Source of the DNA: Actinomycetes bacterium
GTDB lineage: Bacteria > Actinomycetota > Coriobacteriia > Coriobacteriales > Eggerthellaceae
Reading direction: 5' to 3'
Assembly: GCA_023460315.1 (NCBI GenBank)
Contig: JAEWQO010000056.1
Coordinates: forward strand, 61,668-125,667
Length of the DNA: 64,000 bases
The notes beneath the pieces were generated by a model. The model was not told where the DNA came from. It saw nothing but the letters and a program-made list of their open reading frames with translations, and made no database searches. Numbering within the stretch: the first letter of the stretch is position 1; the number at the start of each line of letters is the position of its first letter. Below are positions 37,105 to 45,397 of this stretch, one piece after another. The translations under genes were made by a program, and so were the position numbers.

Positions 37105-37671
37105 TCAACGATCCAAAAAGTTCGCCACCATCGCCGCACCGCTGGGCGTCATGATGGATTCCGGGTGGAACTGCAGGCCAAACACGGGATAGTCAACGTG
37201 CTGAACCGCCATGACCTCGCCGTCGTCGGCACGTGCGACGACCTTCAGACATGCTGGCACGGTGGCGGCGTCGACCGCCAGGGAATGGTAGCGCGCCACC
37301 GGGACCCGCGCGGGCAGGCCGGCAAACAGCGGACAGGAAGAATCGAGCTCCGCCGTCGACTGCTTGCCATGCATGAGGGTGCGCGCATGGCCAACCGTCG
37401 CTCCGAAAGCCTGGCAGATGGCCTGATGTCCAAGGCACACGCCCAAGAGGGGAACACGTCCCGCAAAAAAGGATGCCGCGTCCACGCAGATTCCCGCCTT
37501 GGACGGATGCCCAGGACCGGGACTCATGACAATGCGGTCGGGAGCGAGCTCTGCCAGACCCCGCACGTCGAGCGCGTCGTTGCGCACCACCACAATGTCG
37601 GGATCGATGGCTCCAATCAGCTGATAGAGGTTGTAGGAAAAACTGTCGTAGTTATCGATGAGCACGATCAT
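37105..37671 (-). CDS. trpG: Anthranilate synthase component II (glutamine amidotransferase)
   Basis: The 188-residue class I amidotransferase supplies ammonia to TrpE. The catalytic Cys is in VPLLGVCLGHQAICQAFG (about residue 79), and the His-Glu pair is in VFGLQFHPESIMT. MIVLIDNYDSFSYNLYQLIG is the standard TrpG/PabA opening. It overlaps the trpE stop by four bases (ATGA). No separate pab genes are seen, so it may also serve folate synthesis. Confidence 0.96.
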   Translation of the reverse strand: MIVLIDNYDSFSYNLYQLIGAIDPDIVVVRNDALDVRGLAELAPDRIVMSPGPGHPSKAGICVDAASFFAGRVPLLGVCLGHQAICQAFGATVGHARTLMHGKQSTAELDSSCPLFAGLPARVPVARYHSLAVDAATVPACLKVVARADDGEVMAVQHVDYPVFGLQFHPESIMTPSGAAMVANFLDR

Positions 37672-39230
37672 CGCAGGTCCTCCTCCCGATCAAAGACGAT
37701 GCCAGCCGGAGGCATGCCCCCTCCGGCAGATGCGCCGCCCTCCCCCTCTGTTGCAGCCCCGCTGCCGTACAGGGCCGAAGCCTCATCCAGCGCAGCAACC
37801 ACAGCAGCCGCCTTGTTGATGCACTCCTGATTTTCCGAGGACGGAACGGAGTCGGCCACAATGCCCGCCCCGCTCCGAACGAAAACCTTGCCATTCTTCT
37901 TGAAGGCCAGGCGAATGGCGATGCACGTGTCCAGATTCCCCGTCAGATCGAGATAGCCGACCGCCCCGCCATAGATGCCGCGCTTGCCTCCCTCAAGGTC
38001 ATTGATGATCTGGCAGGCGCGGATCTTGGGAGCGCCTGAGAGCGTTCCCGCAGGCAGCACCGCCCGGACCGCGTCGACCGCATCATGGTTCGCGTCAAGC
38101 TGTCCACGCACCGTGGACCCGATATGCATCACATGGCTGTATCGCAGGACGCGGTGGTAGCTCTCCACTTCCACCGTGCCGAACTCACTGATTTTCCCGA
38201 TGTCGTTGCGCCCCAGGTCGACGAGCATGTTGTGCTCCGCCAGCTCCTTCTCGTCCTCGAGCAGCGCTCGGGCAAGTTCCTCGTCTTCCTCGGGAGTCGA
38301 CCCGCGTCGACAGGTGCCCGCGAGCGGAAACGTGTGGAGCTCGCCGTCTTCGAGCCTGACGAGCGTTTCGGGCGAGGCGCCGGCCATCTCGATGTCGTCA
38401 CTGGAAAAATAGAACATGTACGGCGATGGATTGCTTGTGCGCAGCACGCGATACGTGTCGAGCAAGCTGCCCTCGAAATCGGCGTCCAGGCGATTGGACA
38501 GCACGACCTGAAAGATATCGCCTTCCCTGATGTGCTCCTTTGCACGCTCGACCATCTGGCAGTATTCGCGTTCGTCGAACAGACGGCGCACCGGCGACGT
38601 GATGCGCCCCGCCGTCTGGGCCACCGGCTCGCCCCGCTCAATTAGATCGACCATAGCCTGCAAGTCATCACACCCGCGTCGGTAAGCGTCATCGATCGAG
38701 GATTCGCACAGAGGAATGTTGACGATGCAGACGATCTTCTGCCGTTGGTGATCGAAGGCGATCACCTTGTCGAACATCATGAGATCGACGTCTTTGAACC
38801 CCTCCTCGTCGAACGTGTCGACATCAAGAGTGGGCTCCGCATATTTTAGGTATTCGTAGGAGAAGTAGCCGACAAGCCCACCACAAAACGGGGGCATGCC
38901 CTCGAGGCGCGGTGCCCGATGCCGATGGAGAATGGCCCGGATCTCCTCGGCGGGATCCGCATGGGAAAACGGCTTGCCGTCAAGAAACGTCACACCGTCA
39001 AGGCAGGTTATCTCAAGAGAGGGATCATAGCCCAAAAACGTGAACCGCCCCCATTGGCCCGAGTTCTCCACGCTTTCCAGCAGGTAGCAGTGATCTGACA
39101 CTCCCTTGAGAATACGCATCACCTCGATAGGCGTGCGAATGTCAGCAAAGAGCTCTCGCGCCAAGGGAAGACAGCGACAGTCTTCCTGCGCCGCCAAGGA
39201 GCGCGCTTCTTCCAAGCTTGGTCGGACCAT
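37668..39230 (-). CDS. trpE: Anthranilate synthase component I
   Basis: The 520-residue chorismate-binding enzyme makes anthranilate. The feedback site LLES occurs at CYLLESVENSGQWGRFTFLGYDP (about residues 49-71), so tryptophan inhibition is likely. The catalytic region is MAGASPETLVRLEDGELHTFPLAGTCRRGSTPEEDEEL, then LVDLGRNDIGKISEFG and LPAGTLSGAPKIRACQIINDLE. A Gly/Ala-rich tail of about 30 residues (GSGAATEGEGGASAGGG) is unusual. It is the first gene of the operon, behind a T-box leader; GAGGTG precedes the ATG. Confidence 0.97.
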   Translation of the reverse strand: MVRPSLEEARSLAAQEDCRCLPLARELFADIRTPIEVMRILKGVSDHCYLLESVENSGQWGRFTFLGYDPSLEITCLDGVTFLDGKPFSHADPAEEIRAILHRHRAPRLEGMPPFCGGLVGYFSYEYLKYAEPTLDVDTFDEEGFKDVDLMMFDKVIAFDHQRQKIVCIVNIPLCESSIDDAYRRGCDDLQAMVDLIERGEPVAQTAGRITSPVRRLFDEREYCQMVERAKEHIREGDIFQVVLSNRLDADFEGSLLDTYRVLRTSNPSPYMFYFSSDDIEMAGASPETLVRLEDGELHTFPLAGTCRRGSTPEEDEELARALLEDEKELAEHNMLVDLGRNDIGKISEFGTVEVESYHRVLRYSHVMHIGSTVRGQLDANHDAVDAVRAVLPAGTLSGAPKIRACQIINDLEGGKRGIYGGAVGYLDLTGNLDTCIAIRLAFKKNGKVFVRSGAGIVADSVPSSENQECINKAAAVVAALDEASALYGSGAATEGEGGASAGGGMPPAGIVFDREEDLR

Positions 39231-39253
39231 CGGGCATCACCTCGTCTTCCGGA

Positions 39254-39544
39254 CAATAAAAAATCGTCCTTGATGTATACACTTCCCATTCATCAAGGAC
39301 GAATCCGAAAAACGATCCGCGGTGCCACCTTGGTTCGCAGAGCCGAAGCTCCACGCGCTCAGCGAGATGCCAACACATCCCCGGCAACTGACGTATGCCT
39401 TGACGTCGCAGGATATCCAGATGCATCAGCACCCTTTGCCCCGCGCCCTCAGTGGACCATTTGCCGCCCTGCTACCGCCCGGATCCCAGCACCCCGGACT
39501 CTCTGTGTGCGCCTCAGACGACGTTACTTCCACGTCAACGGTTT
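39254..39544 (-). ncRNA. T-box riboswitch leader of the trp operon
   Basis: Read on the minus strand, the leader contains the T-box GGTGGCACCGCGG at 39329-39317, which pairs with the acceptor end of uncharged tRNA. It is followed by an intrinsic terminator: a perfect 10-bp stem (GTCCTTGATG, 39300-39291, with CATCAAGGAC, 39275-39266) and then GATTTTTTATTG (39265-39254). Upstream lies about 210 bases expected to form Stem I. UGG triplets suited to a tryptophan specifier include one at 39419-39417 followed by A. The specifier cannot be fixed without folding. Uncharged tRNA-Trp would favour read-through into trpE. Confidence 0.85.
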
Positions 39545-39550
39545 AGTGGA

Positions 39551-39578
39551 AGTGTAACGCGAAAAATTTCGATGTCAA
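39551..39578 (-). promoter_or_regulatory. trp operon promoter
   Basis: TTGACA (39578-39573) and TACACT (39556-39551) are separated by 16 bases on the minus strand, near consensus. Transcription would start near 39544 and run through the T-box leader into trpE. Confidence 0.75.
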
Positions 39579-39870
39579 TAACATTTTCTTTGAGGCGCCC
39601 TCTCACGGAAGGTCCTCGGCGGGCTGAGAACCTGAGCAGAGCAGGAAGACATCCACGGACAGCAAGAGTAGATGATGGCTCTTAAAAATTGAAGTCGGCC
39701 GCATATAGCAGCAAAACCGCCCAGTCGTTCCCTAATCCCAGAAAATAGAGGTCAGAAGGCCCCTCCTTCCTATAACCTTAGCGTTCATCTGATGAGGGGG
39801 AGGTGAGGCAGAGGCCTCCGCCATCTCTATGCCACACAGCAAGTCCAGGCAACATGAGACGAAGGCGGCG
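39579..39870. other. Spacer between the trp promoter and the PucR gene end
   Basis: This 292-base stretch shows no gene with recognisable family features. A minus-strand frame at 39732-40121 overlaps the regulator and has no motif. A short GGAGGCCTCTGCCTCACCTCC segment is self-complementary in part but is not convincing as a terminator. Confidence 0.4.
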
Positions 39871-41523
39871 TCATTCATCCCCACCCGCAAGATCAGCCGG
39901 AAGCAGATGAAACGCCAGGAGGATCTCTTCGCGCTCGGCAGCAGACGCAAGATTGACCCCAAAACGCTCTCGCAGTCTTTCAATTCGGTATACAAGCGTA
40001 TTGCGATGCATATGCAGCTGCGCGGCCGCATCGCTCGCCCGTCGATCACAGACCAGATAAGCATACAAAATCCTCGCATCATCGGTTCCGTGCGCGTGAT
40101 CGGAAGAGACGATCCTGGCAACTGCGCTGTTCCTTACGCAATACGACACAAATGACGATTCCTGGCGTCCCTGCTCGTAGATATACGAGGAAAAATACGT
40201 TCTAAACCGATACACGGGAACCTCCGACTTCGAAATCGAGAAAAACGCCGCAAGAGATTTCGCCTCACGTTGCCCGTACTCAATGGCAAGTCGCGCTTGT
40301 CGATAGGCATAGGAAACATCGACAATGCGACAGAAGGGGTCAGAGATGCCAAACACACCACCATATATTTTCTGAAACGATGCAAGTTCTTCGCCAGGAT
40401 AGGCGACAGCCCCGCTGCAGTCCTCCCCCAGTCCTCGTCGTCCTTCCACAAGCAGGAGCAACCTTCCCTGAAAAATACTTGCTTTTCCACGTGGCACCAC
40501 TTCAAGAAGCCTCCACGCATAGTAGCCAAGCACGCGTTGCCCCTCTTCGTCTTCGGGATCAACCTCCATCACACAGAGAAGATAGTCTCCCTCAAGTGGC
40601 ATGTGGGCACGCTCGAGACGCTTGCGCAACAGATCACGGTTTTGCGGCCTGCGCATAACAAGGTCAGAGAGTAACGCAGCATAATCCTTGTCGAACTGAT
40701 GACGAGCCGTCCAATCATGCCACACATACAGTTCGAGATGGTCAATGAGCATTTGAAATGTATCCACGAGAGCATCAGAGATGGGATTTTTCGTGCACTG
40801 AAGCACGACGTGAACAAAATAGTTGCCATGCATGCGAAATACGTAGCTCAACGTCGGATTCTTGACGATGTGAGTCTGCTCGACACGCAAGATGCCATTC
40901 TGAGTCTGCCAACGCTTGACAGCTCCGCGCTTCTTGAACATGTCGATGGTTTCCTTTGCGTGGTATCCCTCATCAATGAGGCGAACTACGACAGGATCAC
41001 TGATCGGAACGTCCTTCGTGTAGGCAAGCAGACGAAATGAAGAGTCCGTTATGGTAACGAAGTCCTCAAAGATACCTGTGCTGCAGTCGAGAAAGCTTTG
41101 ATAATCACCTCGCTCGAACAAAACCGCCCTCATGCGTTCGGTCCATCGTTCGTATTTCAGAAGAAAACGACGAGCATCTTCGAATATGCCTGAAAAAGAC
41201 CGATCATTCCGTACGATAGCAAACCGTAGAGCACAGCTTGAAGGGATCGACGCAAGCGTGGACCCATCGCCAATTCCAAGCGCACATGCTTTCGGATGGG
41301 CAACGAGAAAATCAGCTGCCTGACGTTCGTAACCGCAGTAGATCGTCTCGGGCTCAACGGCCAACTCCGATACGGCCTCCGGTTCATTGGATCCCATCAC
41401 CGTAAGATCATCAGCCTCGGCAGTAATGAGGGCAACCTGAGAAAATCGAGCATCGACCATGTGCGGAGCATTGACGACGCGATCGCCCCAATGCTCCAAT
41501 AGCATATGCATCGTGACCGACAT
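39871..41523 (-). CDS. PucR/CdaR-type transcriptional regulator
   Basis: The 550-residue protein has a long sensing region (about residues 1-470) with the PucR arrangement and a C-terminal helix-turn-helix of the PucR family: DARILYAYLVCDRRASDAAAQLHMHRNTLVYRIERLRERFGVNL (about 488-532). The middle (RDLLRKRLERAHMPLEGDYLLCVMEVDPEDEE) resembles the GGDEF-derived regulator domain of CdaR proteins. It is divergent from the FucI-like/Suf operon, with 129 bases between, so it is the likely regulator of that locus. PucR proteins usually sense a substrate of the nearby pathway. The ATG lacks a well-placed ribosome site; in-frame ATGs at 41511 and 41505 are alternatives. Confidence 0.85.
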   Translation of the reverse strand: MSVTMHMLLEHWGDRVVNAPHMVDARFSQVALITAEADDLTVMGSNEPEAVSELAVEPETIYCGYERQAADFLVAHPKACALGIGDGSTLASIPSSCALRFAIVRNDRSFSGIFEDARRFLLKYERWTERMRAVLFERGDYQSFLDCSTGIFEDFVTITDSSFRLLAYTKDVPISDPVVVRLIDEGYHAKETIDMFKKRGAVKRWQTQNGILRVEQTHIVKNPTLSYVFRMHGNYFVHVVLQCTKNPISDALVDTFQMLIDHLELYVWHDWTARHQFDKDYAALLSDLVMRRPQNRDLLRKRLERAHMPLEGDYLLCVMEVDPEDEEGQRVLGYYAWRLLEVVPRGKASIFQGRLLLLVEGRRGLGEDCSGAVAYPGEELASFQKIYGGVFGISDPFCRIVDVSYAYRQARLAIEYGQREAKSLAAFFSISKSEVPVYRFRTYFSSYIYEQGRQESSFVSYCVRNSAVARIVSSDHAHGTDDARILYAYLVCDRRASDAAAQLHMHRNTLVYRIERLRERFGVNLASAAEREEILLAFHLLPADLAGGDE

Positions 41524-41563
41524 TGCTACTTAATACACCTCATATTATTTGACGAAAAATTTA

Positions 41564-41569
41564 ATTATA
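41564..41569 (-). promoter_or_regulatory. -10 element of the PucR-type gene
   Basis: TATAAT on the minus strand (41569-41564) lies 41 bases before the ATG at 41523, in an A+T-rich gap. The expected -35 region has no good match, which fits an activated or autoregulated promoter. On the plus strand TACAAT near 41610 is a possible -10 for the divergent operon. Confidence 0.4.
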
Positions 41570-41652
41570 TTTGGCATCTGTACCATTCTATTCATTCCAT
41601 CAACTTCATACAATGACGGCGACGATAGAGATCGACGATACATGGGGGCATC

Positions 41653-42057
41653 GTGGATATAAAATCACACGTCAAGCGCAACGAGACGCTTGCGCGCAGG
41701 GAAATCGAACGGCTTCGAACGGAAACGGATCCCCAGCAGTTCTACCTCGGCCTGCAGCATTACATCCGCCTACGTTACCTTCTCGAAGACGATTCGTACT
41801 GGAATGACGACATAGCTGCACTCACCCGCTACAGCATCAAGAAAACCTTCGCGCAGTCCGACGATCCAACCAAGCTGAGAGATTTAGGCGTAAATTGCGC
41901 AGGCTCATCTTCCGCAACCACAAAACATTTGCTGCTCCTCATATCCCTGCGAAAGGGACTCGACATTGACCTCGATCCCGATAGAGCAGCTTGCGCCACC
42001 ACCGTACAAGATCTGGCAACGCTGCTCAGGGCGGCACTGTCAAAAGAGCACCGATAA
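41653..42057 (+). CDS. Small ACP-like protein with a conserved cysteine (copy 1)
   Basis: This 134-residue protein was not recognised as a named family. It starts with GTG. Residues about 35-46 read QHYIRLRYLLED, and the C-terminal part reads LGVNCAGSS (Cys82), then KHLLLLISLRKGLDIDLD and ATTVQDLATLLRAAL. The second paralogue (45398-45883) shares RLRYLLE, C-x-G-x-S-S, K-x-L-L-x-I-x-x-x-K-x-L-x-I, and TTV-x-x-L. The spacing of helix II and the TTV-x-DL end resembles acyl carrier proteins, except that a Cys replaces the DSL serine. With SufE and SufS in the same run, a role as a sulfur (persulfide) carrier is inferred, not shown. Confidence 0.75.
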   Translation: MDIKSHVKRNETLARREIERLRTETDPQQFYLGLQHYIRLRYLLEDDSYWNDDIAALTRYSIKKTFAQSDDPTKLRDLGVNCAGSSSATTKHLLLLISLRKGLDIDLDPDRAACATTVQDLATLLRAALSKEHR

Positions 42058-42098
42058 TGCGGGCATGTACCCCGCAGACGAGAATAGGAGAAAGGCCA

Positions 42099-43661
42099 AT
42101 GGAACAGAGCTTCACAAAAGGCAAGGACATCAAGCTCAACGTACAACCCGTGACGATTTCGATCTACCACGAATACGTATTCGAAGGCCCCTGCCGGTTC
42201 GGAAAAGGCGAGCAGCTGACCAAGGAATACGACCTCATGCGTATTGCCTTGATCCACAAGGAATTCGTTGACGAAGTGAACGACAGGCTCAGTGGCATCA
42301 ATTTCATCAACATCCTCGAGCCCATCGTCATCAAACGCGATGAAACGTTCCCCATCACCGACGACTTGCTCGATGCCATGGGCAAGAACGCGGACAAAGC
42401 CGACTTGTATCTGATCAAGTTCCATCCCTTCGGAATCGATTTTGCGCTTGCTTTCGCTCAGAAATACAAGAAACCGCTTGCGTCGGTTCTTCAATGCTGC
42501 AATGACTCAGGCATGGTCGCCTCGCTGCGGCCACGCGGTTGCGAAGCATATGGTTGGCCGAGCTGGGAAGACGCAATCGAGGGAATGAAGGTGCTCCGTG
42601 CCCGCAAGGCGATCGCCCATACGAGAGTGCTTTGCGTTCCGCGCAGCAACTCAAACAACTCGCTAAGCGTGCTTGACTCGTTCTACCATCATGACGAGGT
42701 TACCGAACGCCTCGGCGTTCAGTTCCGCTACTACAACCTTCACGAGTTCATGGATCAAACCAACAACGTCGACCCTACCACGAACCCGACGCTGCCTGGC
42801 AGGAAAGGCGACAACATCAACGACGAGGACGAAGTGAAAATAAATGCCATCGTTGACGACCTCGTTGCGGGGGCCGCTGAATGCGACATGGACCGCGAGA
42901 ACATCTTTCCCTCAGTCAAAGCGCACTTCCTCGTAAACAAACTGCTGAACAAGCTCGAATGCAATGCCTTTGCAGCTCCCTGCCCCGACATGTGTGCAAC
43001 CCGGCGCCTGAACGAAGGGCGCTTCACGTTGTGCCTGAACCACTCGCTCAACAATGAAAATGGCATCTGCTCCGCGTGCGAATACGATCTTTCGGCGCTC
43101 GTTTCAATGGTTCTTCTTTCAAATCTCTCGTTCAGTGCACCCTATATGGGCAACACTTCCATCGGCAAGGTGGCAAATGACCCCAAACTCGAAGTCTCCC
43201 CCCTGCTTGTGCGCAATAAAGATTCATATGCCAATGCGGCTGGCACCATGGCATCAACCGACAACGTAGCCTATACGTTCCACGCCACGCCGAACCGCCT
43301 GCTCGAGGGTTTTGACACAGAAGCTGCACCCTATGCGATTAGGCCGTTTGCAATGGACGGGCGCTGGGGTGCCACTATCCGCTATGACTTCAACAGAGAC
43401 ATCGGTAAGAAGATCACCATGTGTCGTTTCGACCCGTTGTGCGAAAAGATATTCATCGCTCGCGGAACCATTGTCGCCGGAATCGGATATCAAGATGAGA
43501 ACTGCACCGAAGGCGCATTTTTCAAAGTGTCGGACTCAAAGAAATTCTACGAATGCTCGTTGCAGGTCGGCAACCACATTCCGCTTGTGTACGGCGATGT
43601 GTACGACAACGCAATTAAGCTCGCAAAAATGCTCGAGCTCGAAGTGCTCACCTGCGAGTAG
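42099..43661 (+). CDS. L-fucose-isomerase-fold protein, copy A
   Basis: The 520-residue protein has the layout of the FucI/AraA isomerase family. The C-terminal half carries a Cys-rich stretch (CNAFAAPCPDMCATRRLNEG, about 287-306) and the family block ICSACEYDLSALVSMVLLSNL with Glu328, which aligns with the catalytic/metal Glu337 of E. coli FucI. Twenty-four residues on, where FucI has metal ligand Asp361, is Asn352 (YMGNTSI). His395 (YTFHATPNR) may match the His ligand. It is about 40% shorter at the ends than FucI and pairs with a paralogue downstream. The ATG at 42099 follows GGAGAAAGG. An aldose-ketose isomerase or a catalytically altered relative is possible; the substrate is unknown. 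Confidence 0.72.
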   Translation: MEQSFTKGKDIKLNVQPVTISIYHEYVFEGPCRFGKGEQLTKEYDLMRIALIHKEFVDEVNDRLSGINFINILEPIVIKRDETFPITDDLLDAMGKNADKADLYLIKFHPFGIDFALAFAQKYKKPLASVLQCCNDSGMVASLRPRGCEAYGWPSWEDAIEGMKVLRARKAIAHTRVLCVPRSNSNNSLSVLDSFYHHDEVTERLGVQFRYYNLHEFMDQTNNVDPTTNPTLPGRKGDNINDEDEVKINAIVDDLVAGAAECDMDRENIFPSVKAHFLVNKLLNKLECNAFAAPCPDMCATRRLNEGRFTLCLNHSLNNENGICSACEYDLSALVSMVLLSNLSFSAPYMGNTSIGKVANDPKLEVSPLLVRNKDSYANAAGTMASTDNVAYTFHATPNRLLEGFDTEAAPYAIRPFAMDGRWGATIRYDFNRDIGKKITMCRFDPLCEKIFIARGTIVAGIGYQDENCTEGAFFKVSDSKKFYECSLQVGNHIPLVYGDVYDNAIKLAKMLELEVLTCE

Positions 43662-43783
43662 TCCAAGCGGCTGTGAAGTTTGTCAAGCACCCCAAAACCC
43701 ACAGGCCGAGCATCCGCGGCAGGATGCAGGCAAGGCCCAACCCACTCGGCACAAGCCGATGGCCAGACGAAAAGGAGCGCACT

Positions 43784-45328
43784 ATGGTCAAAGCAGCAAC
43801 CAAGGCATTGGAGACTATCGAAAAGCCGATCGATGTGAAGGTGAACATCTTTCCGATATTCGGCTCGCTTATCCATGAAGTGGCCTATGAAGGCCCCTGC
43901 AGGTTTGGCGACAAAGACGAACTCACCAAAGAATTCGACACGAAGGCCACTGCCGTCGGGTTCAAGGCATTTGGCGAACGTCTCGAGAAAACTTTCGGAA
44001 ACGATCCGGATGTCAATGTGCTAAAACCCCTATGCATCGCCTGTTCGGACGAGTTCTTCTTCGATGAAGAACATTTCAAGAAGATTGATGCGTCATGCGG
44101 CGACATCGACGTGTTCTTTCTTTATGGCAACCCTATGCCCCGACTCGTCCGAGAAATCGCAGGCCGCTATCAGAAGCCCATCATGATTCTCACCAATTCG
44201 GGAGCCATAACTCTCTCAGAAATCTCCGAGCTGAAAAACCGCAACTATCCGCACGCCTATGGTTGCATCGATTGGAACGAGGCCGTGCGCAAGGCACACT
44301 GCTTCAAAGCCATAAAAGCGCTGCGCCACACTCGCGTCCTCAAGATGGTGCGCCACGAAGGGCCTCTTTTCCTCACGGACGATTTCGAAGTCGAAACCGA
44401 CTTCGGCGTGCAAGCCATATCGATCAACATGCATGAGATGATGGACCAGCTGCATCCAGGAGATGGAACTGGAAACTACACGCTCCCCCTGCGCACCGTC
44501 TGCAATCTGACCGAGGAAGAAGAAGCCGACGCAGCACGTGTCACTGACGAGCTTATGGCGGAAGCCGAGGAATGCTGGATGGATCGTGACAAAATTCTCA
44601 AGAGCGTTCGCTTCAACGTGCTCACCCGTAAACTCATGGAACACTTCCAATGCAACGCATTCACCGCACAATGCAAGGAGTGCTGCGCGACAACCCGCAT
44701 CAACGAGGAACAGGTCACCTATTGCCTCGGCCACTCTCTCAACAATGAATGCGGCATCGCATCCGCCTGCGAAGGAGACATGAATGCCTTGCACGCCATC
44801 ACCATCTTGAGCTGCCTGTCCCGCAAAGCACCTTACCAATCCAACACAACGCCCGTCGTGCTTGACAACGGCGAGATCGTATCCAAGAACTGGTTCAGCA
44901 GCCAACCGTGCATCCAAAAATATCCCGATCAGCTCTATTGCACCTGGCATGCCGTCCCTAATCGGTACATGAAGGGCTATGATGCCGATCCGTTGCCGTA
45001 TGCCATCGGGCCTTTTGCTGCCAATGAGCGTTTCGGTGCAACGTTTCGCTACAAGTTCGCCGAGGACGAGGGCAAAACCGTGACACTTATGCGGTTTAAC
45101 CCCGCTGGAACCAAGATGCTCGTCATCAAAGGCGAAATAGTCGGTGGAACCGGCTACGATCGCTACGGCTGCCCCGAAGGCATTTACTTCAAAGTTCAAG
45201 ACCGTAACGGTTTGTTCCATACCCAACTCGAATTTGGCTGCCACATGCCACTTGTGTATGGCGATTACGCTGATGAGCTTGGCGAACTGGGCGAGATGCT
45301 AGGTGTTGAGGTACTCACGTTCGACTAG
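43784..45328 (+). CDS. L-fucose-isomerase-fold protein, copy B
   Basis: The 514-residue paralogue of the protein at 42099 shares the opening (VAYEGPCRFGDKDELTKEFD), CNAFTAQCKECCATTRINEE, CLGHSLNNECGIASACEGDMNALHAITILSCL and the C-terminal VYGDYADELGELGEMLGVEVLTFD. Glu330 is at the FucI Glu337 position; Asn354 (YQSNTTP) replaces the Asp361-like ligand, as in copy A; His389 (TWHAVPNR) is retained. The start at 43784 follows AAAGGAG at six bases. Two unlike copies in tandem suggest a heteromeric enzyme. It is followed by a 16-bp perfect hairpin. Confidence 0.72.
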   Translation: MVKAATKALETIEKPIDVKVNIFPIFGSLIHEVAYEGPCRFGDKDELTKEFDTKATAVGFKAFGERLEKTFGNDPDVNVLKPLCIACSDEFFFDEEHFKKIDASCGDIDVFFLYGNPMPRLVREIAGRYQKPIMILTNSGAITLSEISELKNRNYPHAYGCIDWNEAVRKAHCFKAIKALRHTRVLKMVRHEGPLFLTDDFEVETDFGVQAISINMHEMMDQLHPGDGTGNYTLPLRTVCNLTEEEEADAARVTDELMAEAEECWMDRDKILKSVRFNVLTRKLMEHFQCNAFTAQCKECCATTRINEEQVTYCLGHSLNNECGIASACEGDMNALHAITILSCLSRKAPYQSNTTPVVLDNGEIVSKNWFSSQPCIQKYPDQLYCTWHAVPNRYMKGYDADPLPYAIGPFAANERFGATFRYKFAEDEGKTVTLMRFNPAGTKMLVIKGEIVGGTGYDRYGCPEGIYFKVQDRNGLFHTQLEFGCHMPLVYGDYADELGELGEMLGVEVLTFD

Positions 45329-45335
45329 ACCTCCC

Positions 45336-45376
45336 ATATGGAAGAATCCGATGCTAAACTTCGGATTCTTCCATAT
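45336..45376 (+). repeat. Perfect 16-bp inverted repeat between copy B and the second small gene
   Basis: ATATGGAAGAATCCGA (45336-45351) pairs exactly with TCGGATTCTTCCATAT (45361-45376) around the nine-base loop TGCTAAACT. No T-tract follows, so this is not a standard terminator. It begins 7 bases after the stop of copy B and ends 22 bases before the ATG of the next gene. It could be an RNA processing or stability element, an attenuator, or a protein-binding site. Confidence 0.85.
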
Positions 45377-45397
45377 CACTCCCGATTGGAAAACGGC

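Noticed and set aside
36346..37830. 494-codon plus-strand frame across trpD/trpG
   Set aside because: It is antisense to three well-conserved trp genes and is rich in His/Arg, typical of shadow frames in high G+C DNA.
45338..45397. Start of the second small protein at ATG 45338
   Set aside because: It lies inside a perfect hairpin, has no ribosome site, and alignment with the first paralogue begins at ATG 45398.
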